A stretch of DNA of 64,000 bases, from positions 29,771 to 93,770 of the forward strand of contig CBDFNK010000011.1 of the NCBI GenBank assembly GCA_965250205.1. The letters run 5' to 3'. The notes beneath the pieces are model-generated. The model was not told where the DNA came from and made no database searches. It saw nothing but the letters and a program-made list of their open reading frames with translations. Origin of the DNA: JAHZKN01 sp965250205 (GTDB lineage: Bacteria; Pseudomonadota; Alphaproteobacteria; Rhizobiales; Hyphomicrobiaceae). Below are positions 33,072 through 43,500 of the stretch, piece after piece. Positions within the stretch are counted from its first letter, which is position 1, and the number at the start of each line of letters is the position of its first letter. A program made the position numbers and the translations under genes.

Positions 33072-34892
33072 ATGTGCGGCATCGTTGGCATCATTGGCAA
33101 CAAACCCATTGCAGAAGATCTGGTGGAGGCGCTCAGGCGTCTTGAGTATCGCGGCTATGATTCTGCGGGCATTGCCACGATCGAGGACGGCAAGCTGGCG
33201 CGTCGGCGTGCAGAAGGAAAGTTGCGCAATCTTGAAAAACGGCTGCAGAGCGAGCCTCTGCAGGGCCACATCGGTATCGGGCATACACGCTGGGCAACGC
33301 ACGGCCGGCCAACGGAAGTCAACGCCCATCCGCATATGAGTGCCAAGGTTTCGGTCGTTCACAACGGTATTATTGAGAACTTTCGTGCTCTCAAGGAAGA
33401 GCTGACAGCGCGCGGTCACATGTTTGAATCAGACACAGACACCGAAGCAGTTGTTCATCTGATCACCGATGAGATGCAACAAGGGGCAACCGCGCCAGAA
33501 GCTGTTAAGCGTGCGCTCTCAAAGCTGCAAGGCGCGTTTGCGCTTGGTATTATTTTCGCCGGTGATGAAGACTTGATGATTGCGGCGCGTAAAGGCAGTC
33601 CGCTCGCGATTGGCCACGGCAAAGGCGAAATGTATCTGGGCTCAGATGCTATTGCCTTGGCACCATTTACTTCTGAGATCACCTATCTTGAGGAGGGTGA
33701 TTGGGCCGTGCTGCGTCGCTCTGGTGTCGAAATCTTTGACGTCAATTCAAAACCCGTTAAGCGGCAGGCTATTCGATCTGTTGCAAGCTCGTTGTTGGTT
33801 GACAAAGGCAATCATCGCCATTTCATGGCCAAGGAAATTCATGAGCAGCCTGAAGTTATTTCGCACACACTTGCCAATTACATCGATATGGCTGAGGCAA
33901 AAATTGTGTTGCCGGACCTTGGCGTCGATTTGGCAACCTTGCCACGCGTCACCATCTCAGCGTGTGGCACCGCTTATTATGCGGGTCTTGTTGCAAAGTA
34001 TTGGTTGGAACAAGTCGCGCGTGTGCCGGTGGAAATAGATATTGCATCAGAGTTTCGCTATCGCGAAGCACCGATGCCGCCAGGTGGCCTTGCGGTGTTT
34101 ATTTCCCAAAGCGGTGAAACGGCCGACACGCTGGCGGCCCTTCGCTATTGCAAAGAAAATGGCCAGAAGATCGCTTCTGTTGTTAACGTGCACACGTCCA
34201 CCATTGCGCGTGAATCCGACAGTGTTTTACTGACCTTAGCCGGCCCTGAAATCGGTGTTGCTTCAACCAAAGCGTTTACCTGTCAACTGGCAGCACTCGC
34301 CTGTCTGGCCATTGGCATTGGCAGGGCACGTGGCACCATAAGCCGCGAGCAGGAGATTGCTTACGTTGAAGCGCTTCTGGAAGTGCCGCGTTTGATTTCA
34401 ACACTGCTGAGCGATGAGGGTCAGTTCGTCGACATCGCGCACAACCTGACACAGGCACGCGACGTGTTGTACCTGGGGCGCGGTGTCAGCTATCCGCTGG
34501 CCATGGAAGGGGCTTTGAAGCTCAAAGAAATTTCCTACATTCACGCAGAGGGTTATGCTGCTGGTGAGCTCAAGCATGGCCCTATTGCACTCATTGATGA
34601 AAATGTGCCTGTGATTGTCGTGGCGCCCGAAGATGAGCTGTTTCAAAAGACCATTTCGAATATGCAGGAAGTGGCGGCCCGCGGTGGCCAGATTATTATG
34701 ATTTCGGATGCAGACCCTGTTGCGGCAGGCTGTGAACAAGCCATCCACATTTCTGTGCCTAAGGTAAACTCGCTCGCCAGTCCCTTGCTCTATGCCATCC
34801 CGGTCCAGCTTTTGGCCTATCAAACAGCGGTTTCACGCGGTACTGACGTCGATCAACCGCGCAATCTGGCCAAATCTGTCACTGTGGAATAA
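33072..34892 (+). CDS. glmS: Glutamine-fructose-6-phosphate aminotransferase (isomerising)
   Basis: This 606-residue enzyme makes glucosamine-6-phosphate, the first committed step of amino-sugar synthesis. The N-terminal amidotransferase begins MCGIVGIIG, so Cys2 becomes the nucleophile, and contains GHTRWATHG and EVISHTLANYID. Two SIS domains follow (SACGTAYYAGLVAKYWLEQ; FISQSGETADTLAAL; LGRGVSYPLAMEGALKLKE). The C-terminal RGTDVDQPRNLAKSVTVE is complete. ATG at 33072 follows GGAGACGTAGGG. I saw no glmS ribozyme upstream, as expected outside Firmicutes. Confidence 0.97.
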   Translation: MCGIVGIIGNKPIAEDLVEALRRLEYRGYDSAGIATIEDGKLARRRAEGKLRNLEKRLQSEPLQGHIGIGHTRWATHGRPTEVNAHPHMSAKVSVVHNGIIENFRALKEELTARGHMFESDTDTEAVVHLITDEMQQGATAPEAVKRALSKLQGAFALGIIFAGDEDLMIAARKGSPLAIGHGKGEMYLGSDAIALAPFTSEITYLEEGDWAVLRRSGVEIFDVNSKPVKRQAIRSVASSLLVDKGNHRHFMAKEIHEQPEVISHTLANYIDMAEAKIVLPDLGVDLATLPRVTISACGTAYYAGLVAKYWLEQVARVPVEIDIASEFRYREAPMPPGGLAVFISQSGETADTLAALRYCKENGQKIASVVNVHTSTIARESDSVLLTLAGPEIGVASTKAFTCQLAALACLAIGIGRARGTISREQEIAYVEALLEVPRLISTLLSDEGQFVDIAHNLTQARDVLYLGRGVSYPLAMEGALKLKEISYIHAEGYAAGELKHGPIALIDENVPVIVVAPEDELFQKTISNMQEVAARGGQIIMISDADPVAAGCEQAIHISVPKVNSLASPLLYAIPVQLLAYQTAVSRGTDVDQPRNLAKSVTVE

Positions 34893-35042
34893 TGCTGGAA
34901 ATCGGTCGAGTAACGCGTGCGACAGAGGGCTATCCTCGGGCTTTGGTTGCGGATCAATTTATGATGACATAGTTTCGTGCCAGAGCTGTGATTGGTGCAG
35001 CATCAAAGCCTATTTCGGGGGCCGAAAATCTTGGGTCTATAT

Positions 35043-36419
35043 ATGCCACATCGCGATCAACGCCAGTCTTGGTGCCGTCAGCCACGACGCATTTGTGCAG
35101 CGCTTGTTCTAAGCATTGCAACGGCATCGATCATCTCAGGCTTTCCAAGCCCCGTGGCGGCGCAGTCCAAACCTTCCACGGCTACATCGGCCAAGAAAGC
35201 ACCTGCTCAGGCAGCAGCACAGGCCTATGCAGCTGGTGTCCAAGCTTTTGACAAAGGCAAGGTGAGTAGTGCGGTCACGTCACTCAGTGCTGCACTTCTT
35301 CAGGGTGGTTTGCCACCACAACAAATGGCCAAGGCGCTGTTCTATCGAGGATCGGCGTATCGCAAGCAGAAAAAACCAGCCCAGGCGATTTCAGATTTGA
35401 CGTCTGCGATTTGGATTAAAGGAGGTCTGAGTGACGGCGATCGACTGGCCGCCATGGAGCAGCGCAAAGCTGCTTACAAAGAAGCCGGTCTTGGCAGCAA
35501 CGTTCCACAAGGTCTGCAACCCGGGGCGGGTGTTCCAAACACCGCCGTTGCAACGACGGTTCCTGTGGCCCCTCGGCCAGCAGCGATAGCCGCGCCACCA
35601 ACTGTGACATCGGCGGCGTCAGGAACTGCGACCTCTGCGTGGGCGACGACAGCGGGCCAGGCACCTCAAGTCCCCCAGCAGGTTGCAAAGCTGACGCCAC
35701 CACCTCAGTCCACATCTTCGCCTTTTTCAGCACTCGCCCCATCAATCACACCAATGCCACCGCCATCACCAACTGTTTCGACGCTACCAAAAGGTGGCGC
35801 GGCACCAACTGCGCAAGCCGGGACGGGGATCGGCACAGCCGTTTCAAATATCGGTTCGTCCATCAGTCAGGGATTGTCAGGTGTTGGTTCGTTCTTCGGC
35901 ACTATGTTTTCATCAAACTCTGCAACGCCCACACCTGCGCCCGATCAGGGGACGCAGATTGCAACGTCATCAACGGCGCGTACACCTCAGTTGAGTGCAG
36001 CGCCTCAAGCGCCATCAGCCTCCGCGCCTGTGGTAACGCAAGGTTGGGGTTCGGCCACCAAGCCATCTGTCACAACAGCGCGTACTGCGGTTCCCCGCCC
36101 CGTGCAGACAGCAGCCATCGCGCCTAAAGCTGTACCAACTCCAAAACCGCGCACTCAGGCAGCGCGATCTGGCAAATTCCGCTTGCAGGTCGCAGCCGTG
36201 CGTTCAAAAGCCAAAGCCCAGCAGGTCGTTGCGCAACTGATGAGCAAATATGCCAATGAACTTGCTGGTGGGCGGCCAGAGATAGATGCAACCGCAATCG
36301 GTAATATGGGTACATTTTATCGCGTGCGGGTTGGACCCTATGCAGATACCAAAGCACCGCGCGGCTTGTGCGCGCGTCTCAAGCCAGATGGCTTTGACTG
36401 CCTGATCGTCACACCATAG
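35043..36419 (+). CDS. SPOR-domain protein with TPR-like segment
   Basis: This 458-residue protein has a basic N-terminus, a hydrophobic signal region (about residues 18-40), and a TPR-like stretch (AQAYAAGVQAFDKGKVSSA ... ALFYRGSAYRKQKKPAQA). A long Pro/Ala/Thr-rich region (about 140-370) is probably disordered. The last 75 residues form a SPOR domain (GKFRLQVAAVRSKAKAQQVV, FYRVRVGPYAD, CARLKPDGFDC). The start is uncertain: ATG 35043 was chosen, and a TTG at 34992 is in frame. It follows glmS by 150 bp. Septal localisation in the periplasm or at the outer membrane is inferred. Confidence 0.8.
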   Translation: MPHRDQRQSWCRQPRRICAALVLSIATASIISGFPSPVAAQSKPSTATSAKKAPAQAAAQAYAAGVQAFDKGKVSSAVTSLSAALLQGGLPPQQMAKALFYRGSAYRKQKKPAQAISDLTSAIWIKGGLSDGDRLAAMEQRKAAYKEAGLGSNVPQGLQPGAGVPNTAVATTVPVAPRPAAIAAPPTVTSAASGTATSAWATTAGQAPQVPQQVAKLTPPPQSTSSPFSALAPSITPMPPPSPTVSTLPKGGAAPTAQAGTGIGTAVSNIGSSISQGLSGVGSFFGTMFSSNSATPTPAPDQGTQIATSSTARTPQLSAAPQAPSASAPVVTQGWGSATKPSVTTARTAVPRPVQTAAIAPKAVPTPKPRTQAARSGKFRLQVAAVRSKAKAQQVVAQLMSKYANELAGGRPEIDATAIGNMGTFYRVRVGPYADTKAPRGLCARLKPDGFDCLIVTP

Positions 36420-36894
36420 GCGATAAGAACCGCCGCGATTGGGCGTCTCCAGTGTGACGTCCTTCAAAGACCTTTGTATCTCATTTCAAACGGTCACTCG
36501 ATAACTTCGCACCGCAATGCTTCTACAGCGTCGAGCGTTTTCTCCTACCAGCGACGCTATTTGCGCGACGCTCTATCTCATGGCTCTATCCCATGATTGG
36601 CGATAAACTTATCTGCTCAAAGTCAAACCCAACTTTTCGCAGGTTGATCTAGCCGGTGTGTGGCTGGGCACCTAACTTGCCGTTTGGGTAATCGCTTCAC
36701 CATTGTCAAAACATGCCGTATGGTCCCGCTCACAATGCGGTGCGCCTAGAGCATTAGTTCCTTTGGGCAAAGGTGAACATGCTCTAAGTTCTTGATTTGT
36801 CGCATGTTGCGAACCGCAAAACGGCGTACACTTTTGGCTTGAACATGCTTTAGGGTTCACTCTGGTAGGCGCCATTCAAACCTTGGACTTCAAG
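36420..36894. repeat. Intergenic region built of dispersed repeats
   Basis: Two repeat types fill much of this gap. A stretch at 36524-36652, TACAGCGTCGAGCGTTTTCTC onward, is closely repeated at 49221-49336. A cruciform at 36747-36786 has perfect arms TAGAGCAT/ATGCTCTA around a perfect inner stem CCTTT/AAAGG. ACTTTTGGCTTGAACATG near 36830-36847 also appears at about 23102. No gene is seen. Confidence 0.8.
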
Positions 36895-37743
36895 ATGGTC
36901 GGAAAGAAATCAAAAAACGCTGGCATGACAGATCAGGCAGCTCAAAAAAAAGCCGCTGAGCTGACTGAGGGTCTGCGCCGCTTGGCTGAAGAGCCAAAAC
37001 GGCCAGGCTCGCGGCTCATTTCACGTCTGCGAAATTATTTCTTTACCGGCCTCATCATTGTTGGTCCCGTTGGCATTACCATCTACATCATTTGGACGTT
37101 GATGGAATTTGCAGATTCTTCCATCAAGCCATTTGTCCCCACCGCCTATCTGCCAGAAACCTACTTGCCATTCGCCGTGCCAGGCATTGGACTGTTATTT
37201 GGCATTATTGGCGTCACGCTCATCGGTGCATTGACGGCCAACTTGTTGGGTCGCTCGATGGTGTCAGCTGGCGAGATGATGCTTGATCGCATGCCCATCG
37301 TGCGCAATGTCTATCGCGCGCTGAAGCAGGTCTTTGAATCTGTGGTCAGCGTCACATCTCCTAAAGCTGCGTTTCAAAAAGTGGGATTGATTGAGTTCCC
37401 GTCAAAAGGCCTGTGGTCGATTGTGTTTGTCACTGGCGAAACGGGTGGTGAGATCGCAGCGGCAAAACCAGGCGGACAAGCTGATTTATTGTCGGTGTTC
37501 ATGCCAACTGGCGTCGTACCGCCAACGGGTTTCATCTGTTTTGTACCGCGAGTAAACGTGACATTTCTCAATATGACGATTGAAGACGCTGCCAAGGTCA
37601 TCATATCAGCGGGTATGGTGACACCTGATGCTGAAGCTACCATGAAAGAAATGGCAGCAAAGCAAGGCTTCAAGGTTGCGCCAGGAGATGGTGAAAAAAA
37701 GCCCGACCACAACCTCACCGCGCCCGCCAAAACCGATGTTTAA
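36895..37743 (+). CDS. DUF502 membrane protein
   Basis: This 282-residue protein belongs to DUF502. Two membrane segments are seen at about residues 47-70 and 88-118 (YFFTGLIIVGPVGITIYIIW; FAVPGIGLLFGIIGVTLIGA). The next stretch, MLDRMPIVRNVYRALKQVFE, and the later VFMPTGVVPPTGFICFVPR are family signatures. The N-terminal 40 residues are charged, and the C-terminus is a soluble tail. The start is uncertain among 36883 (TTG), 36895 and 36925 (ATG). It precedes convergent recG, an arrangement common in Hyphomicrobiales. The function is unknown. Confidence 0.88.
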   Translation: MVGKKSKNAGMTDQAAQKKAAELTEGLRRLAEEPKRPGSRLISRLRNYFFTGLIIVGPVGITIYIIWTLMEFADSSIKPFVPTAYLPETYLPFAVPGIGLLFGIIGVTLIGALTANLLGRSMVSAGEMMLDRMPIVRNVYRALKQVFESVVSVTSPKAAFQKVGLIEFPSKGLWSIVFVTGETGGEIAAAKPGGQADLLSVFMPTGVVPPTGFICFVPRVNVTFLNMTIEDAAKVIISAGMVTPDAEATMKEMAAKQGFKVAPGDGEKKPDHNLTAPAKTDV

Positions 37744-37770
37744 AACTGAATAAGATTATTGGTTCGGGCG

Positions 37771-39885
37771 TTACCCAGCACGAAACAGGCGAATAGCCTC
37801 ATCGCATTCAAACAGATACAGCAGGGTTTTCAGTGCCTCACCCCGCTTTGACGTCAAATCAGGGTCTTTTTCCAAAACCATCTTGGCATCATCGCGCGCT
37901 GCTTTGAGAAGATCTGTCCAACCAGGAACTTCCGCGACACGAAATTCAGGCATGCCACTTTGGCGCGCGCCCAAAACCTCACCACCACCACGCAGTTCTA
38001 AATCTTTCTCAGCAATCAAAAAACCGTCCTCTGTTTCGCGCAACATTTCAAGGCGTTTTGAGGCTGTTGCACCGAGGGGGCCCTGATAGAGGAGTATGCA
38101 AAAGGATTGGCTTTCGCCACGGCCAACGCGGCCGCGCAATTGGTGCAACTGGGCAAGGCCAAAGCGTTCTGCGTGTTCGATCACCATGATAGAGGCATTG
38201 GGAACGTTGACGCCGACTTCGATGACTGTTGTGGCGACCAGAATTTTCAATGCGCCATTTGAAAACGCCGTCATCGTCGCCGATTTCTGTGCACTGGACA
38301 TGCCGCCATGGAGTAGCCCCACCTGATCGCCAAATATTTGGGTGAGATGGGCGTGGCGCTCTTCGGCTGCTGCAAGTTCGGAGGTGTCGGAAGATTCAAT
38401 CAATGGACACACCCAATAAACTTGAGCTCCTGATGAAACAGCCCGACGCAGGCCATCAATCACCTCTTCAAGACGTTCAGTTGCAACGGATCTTGTTTCA
38501 ATGGGTTTACGTCCCGCTGGTTTTTCAGTTAGCCGTGACACATCCAAGTCGCCATAGTGTGTCATTTGAAGTGTGCGTGGGATCGGTGTTGCCGTCATCA
38601 CAAGCACATTGACACCACCTGCTTTGCCCTTGGCCTGCAAGGCGAGGCGTTGATGGACACCAAAACGATGTTGTTCATCAATCACCGCGACGCCAAGATC
38701 TTTGAAATCAACATCGTCCTGAAAAATCGCATGGGTGCCAATGAGAATATCAATCTCTCCAGATGCAGTGCGCGCCAGCACGTCTTTGCGTGTACTGGCC
38801 TTATCTTTCCCAGTTAGAACAGCGATCGTCAGGCCAACGGCATCTGCAAGGAGCTGAATGGTCTCTAAATGCTGTCTCGCCAGCACTTCTGTTGGTGCCA
38901 TTAAAGCAGCCTGACAGCCCACTTCGACCGCCGACACCATTGCCATGAGCGCGACAATGGTTTTGCCCGAGCCAACATCACCTTGCAGCAAGCGCAACAT
39001 TCTTGCACCACTCGCCAAGTCTTTGGAGATATCTGAAACCGCTTTTTTTTGTGATTGAGTCAATGTAAAGGGCAGCGCCTCTTGTATTTGCTTCGCGATC
39101 AGGCCCGTGCCAACAACGCTCTGCCCTTGTTGAGTTTTATAGTTGGCGCGCACCAAACCAAGCGCCAATTGCATGGCCAGCAATTCGTCAAATGCCAGTC
39201 TTTGGCGGGCGGGCCCGGCTGCTGAAATGTGGCCACTCTCTGTTGGATGGTGCAGGTGCTCAAGAGCAGTGTAAAAAGTTGGCCAGCGTTTAGATTTCAG
39301 CCAATTGGGTTCCTGCCATTCCTCAAACTTCGGCACCCGCTCCAATGCTTGGCGGCTGGCTTTGACGAGAATTTTTCCTGTCAACCCAGCGGTCAAAGGA
39401 TAGACTGGTTCCATCAGCGGTAGTTCATCGCGTTTTTCAGGCGCGATAATGTAATCAGGATGCGCCATCTGCAACTTGTCGCCATAACGTTCTATACGGC
39501 CTGAAATGGTACGCATTTCTCCGACCGGCAATTGTTGTTCAACATAGTTTGGCTGGGCGTGGAAAAACACCAGATCTATGGGGCTTGAGTCATCTTCACA
39601 ACGCACCTTGTAAGGCGCACGTTTGTTACCGCGTGGTGGGTGGGTATGTTTGAGAACGCGGACGTTGAGGGTCACGATTGTACCGGGGATGGCGTCTGCC
39701 ACGTTGGGGGTCTCGCGCCGGTCAATGATCCCCGTTGGCGTGTGCCAAAGCAAATCTAGAACGCGTGGATCGCCTGCGTTATGCTGACCGGGCACAACCT
39801 TTTCCATGAGCTTGGCCAAGCGCGGGCCAATCCCAGCGAGGGACTGAATGGGCGCAAACAACGGGCTGAGCAGCGGCGGGCGCAT
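37771..39885 (-). CDS. recG: ATP-dependent DNA helicase RecG
   Basis: This 704-residue superfamily 2 helicase reverses stalled forks and acts on Holliday junctions. The N-terminal wedge domain is an OB fold (about residues 55-150). Walker A is LLQGDVGSGKTIVAL, the DEQH box is VIDEQHRFG, and motif III is MTATPIPRTLQMT. The C-terminal helicase lobe has VEVGVNVPNASIMVIEHAERFGLAQLHQLRGRVGRG, given here only as its position about 540-575. ATG at 39883-39885. It is convergent with DUF502 and divergent from sdhE. Confidence 0.96.
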   Translation of the reverse strand: MRPPLLSPLFAPIQSLAGIGPRLAKLMEKVVPGQHNAGDPRVLDLLWHTPTGIIDRRETPNVADAIPGTIVTLNVRVLKHTHPPRGNKRAPYKVRCEDDSSPIDLVFFHAQPNYVEQQLPVGEMRTISGRIERYGDKLQMAHPDYIIAPEKRDELPLMEPVYPLTAGLTGKILVKASRQALERVPKFEEWQEPNWLKSKRWPTFYTALEHLHHPTESGHISAAGPARQRLAFDELLAMQLALGLVRANYKTQQGQSVVGTGLIAKQIQEALPFTLTQSQKKAVSDISKDLASGARMLRLLQGDVGSGKTIVALMAMVSAVEVGCQAALMAPTEVLARQHLETIQLLADAVGLTIAVLTGKDKASTRKDVLARTASGEIDILIGTHAIFQDDVDFKDLGVAVIDEQHRFGVHQRLALQAKGKAGGVNVLVMTATPIPRTLQMTHYGDLDVSRLTEKPAGRKPIETRSVATERLEEVIDGLRRAVSSGAQVYWVCPLIESSDTSELAAAEERHAHLTQIFGDQVGLLHGGMSSAQKSATMTAFSNGALKILVATTVIEVGVNVPNASIMVIEHAERFGLAQLHQLRGRVGRGESQSFCILLYQGPLGATASKRLEMLRETEDGFLIAEKDLELRGGGEVLGARQSGMPEFRVAEVPGWTDLLKAARDDAKMVLEKDPDLTSKRGEALKTLLYLFECDEAIRLFRAG

Positions 39886-39989
39886 AAACGGGTTCCTGAT
39901 CGTGGCATTTCATAGGAGCGCTCAAAGGCGTTGTCTTCGTCACGGAGTTTTTAGCCGTTGCAAGCCACGCCATATCACGTTCATTCGAT

Positions 39990-40220
39990 CGGTGTCAGCA
40001 TCTAACATGCGGCTAACACAGAACTTGTGTTTGTTGTTTGTTATAGGCTAGATCAAACCGCCTTAAATCGAAGTCGATTTTGGCGGATAATTTGATCTAC
40101 ATATCCAACACTGCGCAAGCTTGTGTTGGAATTCAAGCCAATACAAGCTTGCGCAGTGTTGGAATTCAAAGAGTTAGAGCAACTTATCTGCGTTTAACTA
40201 AACGCTAGGCTTGCTCTAGA
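39990..40220. repeat. Composite intergenic repeat with paired CCAACAC palindromes
   Basis: Two palindromic units are seen: 40105-40129 (inverted relative to the others) and 40138-40162 (one mismatch), 33 bp apart. Left flank (AAACCGCCTTAAATC ... TTTTGGCGGATAAT) and right flank (TCAAAGAGTTAGAGCA, then AAACGCTAGGC) match the composite element at 49.0-49.2 kb. It lies between recG and sdhE, in the divergent promoter region (39886-40281), where I see no gene. Confidence 0.85.
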
Positions 40221-40281
40221 AAAGCCAGCGTGGCCTGCGTCGTCAAGCGCGCCGAATAATTTATTAACGATCCTGAGGAGC

Positions 40282-40584
40282 ATGATGCCAGACGACCTGG
40301 ACACGCGGCAGCGGCGAGCGCTCTGGAGGGCCCATCACCGCGGCACAAAAGAACTTGATTTGCTCATTGGCGGCTATGCCGATCATCGCCTTGCGACGAT
40401 GGATGCGGATCAACTCACAACCTTTGAAGTCCTACTTGTGGAGCAAGAGCCTGTGTTGCAACGATGGCTTTTAGCACCAGACTGCGCTCAGGATGTTGCC
40501 CAAGACGTAAGCGCACTGGTCGCGTCTATTCGTCAATTTCATGGCCTTGATGATGAGAGCGGTGATGATCGGAATGTTGGCTAA
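40282..40584 (+). CDS. sdhE: FAD assembly factor SdhE
   Basis: This 100-residue protein helps insert FAD into succinate dehydrogenase. The key motif RGTKELD (RGxxE) is at about residues 20-26, followed by the helical FEVLLVEQEPVLQRWLL typical of YgfY/SDH5. ATG at 40282 follows GAGGAG by only one base; a second ATG at 40285 gives a better spacing, so the real start may be there. mfd starts within a few bases of the stop. The sdhE-mfd order is typical for alphaproteobacteria. Confidence 0.9.
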   Translation: MMPDDLDTRQRRALWRAHHRGTKELDLLIGGYADHRLATMDADQLTTFEVLLVEQEPVLQRWLLAPDCAQDVAQDVSALVASIRQFHGLDDESGDDRNVG

Positions 40585-40587
40585 GTT

Positions 40588-43500
40588 TTGGCGGGGCTCG
40601 TGAGCAAATTTGATTTCCAGGTGTTAACTGGCGTGCCTGAAGGCATGAATGCCCTGGTGCTGGCAGAAAAACTGCGCGCAGCAGGTAGCGATGAAGATCC
40701 CGGCATCTTGGTTCATGTTGCCCGTGATGACCGTCGCCTAAGTGCTCTACAACAGCAGCTACGTTTTTTTTCGCCAGACCTGCGTGTGATTACGTTTCCA
40801 GCATGGGACACGGTGCCCTATGATCGCGCCTCGCCAAAATCCGAGATTATTGCAGAACGCATTACCGCGCTTGCTAAACTTTCTTTGCCCAAGCGCAATA
40901 CACCCATCCTGGTGCTGACGACTGTCAATGCGATCCTGCAATATCTGCCCCCACGCGACACCATTCGCGGCCACCTCAAGCAGATTGCGCCAGGCCAGCG
41001 CATCGATCTTTCTCGCTTCACCCAACGTTTGACCTTGGCGGGCTATCAACGCACCGGCACGGTTATGGAGCCTGGAGAATTTGCGGTGCGCGGCGGTATT
41101 ATCGATGTGTTTGTGCCGGCGCGCCGTCAGCCGGTGCGTCTCGATTTCTTTGGTGACACGCTGGAGAGCATTAAGAGCTTTGATGCCGAAACCCAACGCA
41201 CTGTAAAAGCATTACGAAAGTTGGCGCTGCTGCCGATTTCAGAAGCCGCCTTTGGTGACGATGCGATTGCCACATTTCGCCAAAAGTACATTGCACTGTT
41301 TGGCGGCGCCACGCAGACTGATCCACTTTACGAGGCGATCAGTGCCGGACAGCGCTATCAGGGCCAGGAGCACTGGTTGCCGCTCTATCACGATGCCCTT
41401 GAAACGCTGTTTGACTATGTCGGTAAGGGCGCACTCATTACGTTCGATCACTTGGCGACTGATGCCGTTCCGGAACGCGTCGAACAAGTGCACGAGCACT
41501 ACCAGGCTCGCGTTGATGCACGTGAAGTCGCGTCATTTGGAGCGCCACCTTATAAACCTGTGCCACCCGATGCTTTGTTCTTGGATGAAGCCGCTTTTGC
41601 CAAACATCTAGATGGCCGGCAGGTGTTTGCGTTGTCTGCATTTGATGATGGCAGTGCCAAAGGAGATACAACCTACAAGGCCAAAGTAGGACGCTCCTTT
41701 GCACCAGAGCGCCAGGCACCCGACGTAAATGTGTTTGAAGCCGTTGCAGTCCATGTCAAAGCGCTCAATGAACGTGGTTTGCGTGTCATGATTGCGGCCT
41801 GGACCAACGGTGCGCGCGAACGTCTTTCCAGCTTGCTCACAGAGCATGGTCTTGGTGTGGTTGAAAAGGTTGAAAACTACGGTGAGGCGCTGAGCTTAAA
41901 ACCGGGTGTGACGGCACTGGCTGTCATCGGACTTGAGCAAGGTTTTGAAGCGCCGCAACTTGCAGTGTTGGCCGAACAGGACATCCTGGGTGACCGCCTT
42001 GTGCGCCCGCAACGCAAAGCGCGCAAAGCCGCGGATGTTTTAACCGAAGCAACAAGTTTGTCGGTGGGCGATCTTGTTGTTCATGCCGATCACGGCATTG
42101 GTCGCTTTCAGGGCCTTAAAACCATTACCGCGTTGGACGCCCCACACGATTGCTTGGAACTCACCTATGCAGGTGGCGATCGCCTTTACTTGCCTGTCGA
42201 AAATATCGAGCTTTTGTCACGCTATGGATCGGATGAGGGCAATTCCAAACTCGACAAATTAGGCGGCGTCAATTGGCAGGCGCGCAAAGCACGTCTTAAG
42301 AAACGTCTCCATGAAATTGCCGGTGAATTGATCAAAACCGCGGCCGCGCGTCAGCTGCGCGAAGCGCCAGCGGTTTCGGCGGATGCGTCATCCTATGAGG
42401 AATTCATCGCTCGATTTCCCTTTGAAGCTACTGAAGACCAAGCCCAGAGCATTGAATCTATTCTGGAAGATCTTTCATCGGGACGCCCGATGGACAGACT
42501 GGTGTGCGGTGATGTTGGTTTTGGCAAGACGGAGGTTGCGCTACGCGCCGCATTTGTTGCGGCCATGAACGGTCTGCAAGTGGCGGTCGTGGTGCCAACA
42601 ACGCTGTTGGCGCGGCAACATTATAAAACCTTTGCTGATCGGTTCAGCGGGTTTGCCGTCAATGTCCAACAGGCTTCACGCCTTGTTGGCACCAAACAGC
42701 TCAATGCGGTTAAGGACGGACTTAAATCCGGTTCAGTAGACATAGTGGTCGGCACACATGCGCTTCTGGGTAAGCAAATTGAGTTTCAACGCCTTGGGTT
42801 GTTGATCATTGATGAAGAGCAACACTTCGGCGTCACCCACAAAGAGCGCCTCAAGAAAATGCGCGATGATGTTCACGTCCTGACATTGAGCGCGACACCG
42901 ATACCACGGACGCTCCAGCTTTCCCTGTCAGGCGTGCGCGAACTATCTTTGATCACAACGCCACCGGTAGATCGACTGGCAGTGCGCACCTATATCTCTC
43001 AAGTTGATCCTGTGATCCTGCGCGATGCGCTGAAACGCGAACGCTTTCGCGGCGGGCAATCCTTCTATGTCGTGCCGCGCATTTCTGACTTGGTTGAAGT
43101 CAACGAGTTTCTTGCCAACGCGGTGCCGGAACTCAAAATCGCGACCGCCCATGGCCAACTGACACCCGGCGCTCTCGAAGATGTGATGACTGCGTTCTAC
43201 GATGGCAAGTACGATATTCTTGTTTCCACTGCGATTGTGGAATCGGGTCTTGATGTGCCCAATGCCAACACGTTGATCGTGCATCGAGCCGATATGTTTG
43301 GTTTGGCGCAGCTTTATCAGTTGCGCGGACGCGTTGGTCGTTCCAAAACGCGTGCCTACGCTTATTTCACAACATCGCCCGGTGAAAAGCTGACGCCGGC
43401 TGCTGAGAAACGTCTCAAGGTATTGCAGTCGCTCGATTCTCTTGGTGCTGGTTTCTCGCTTGCCTCGCACGATCTTGATATTCGAGGCGCCGGCAATCTG

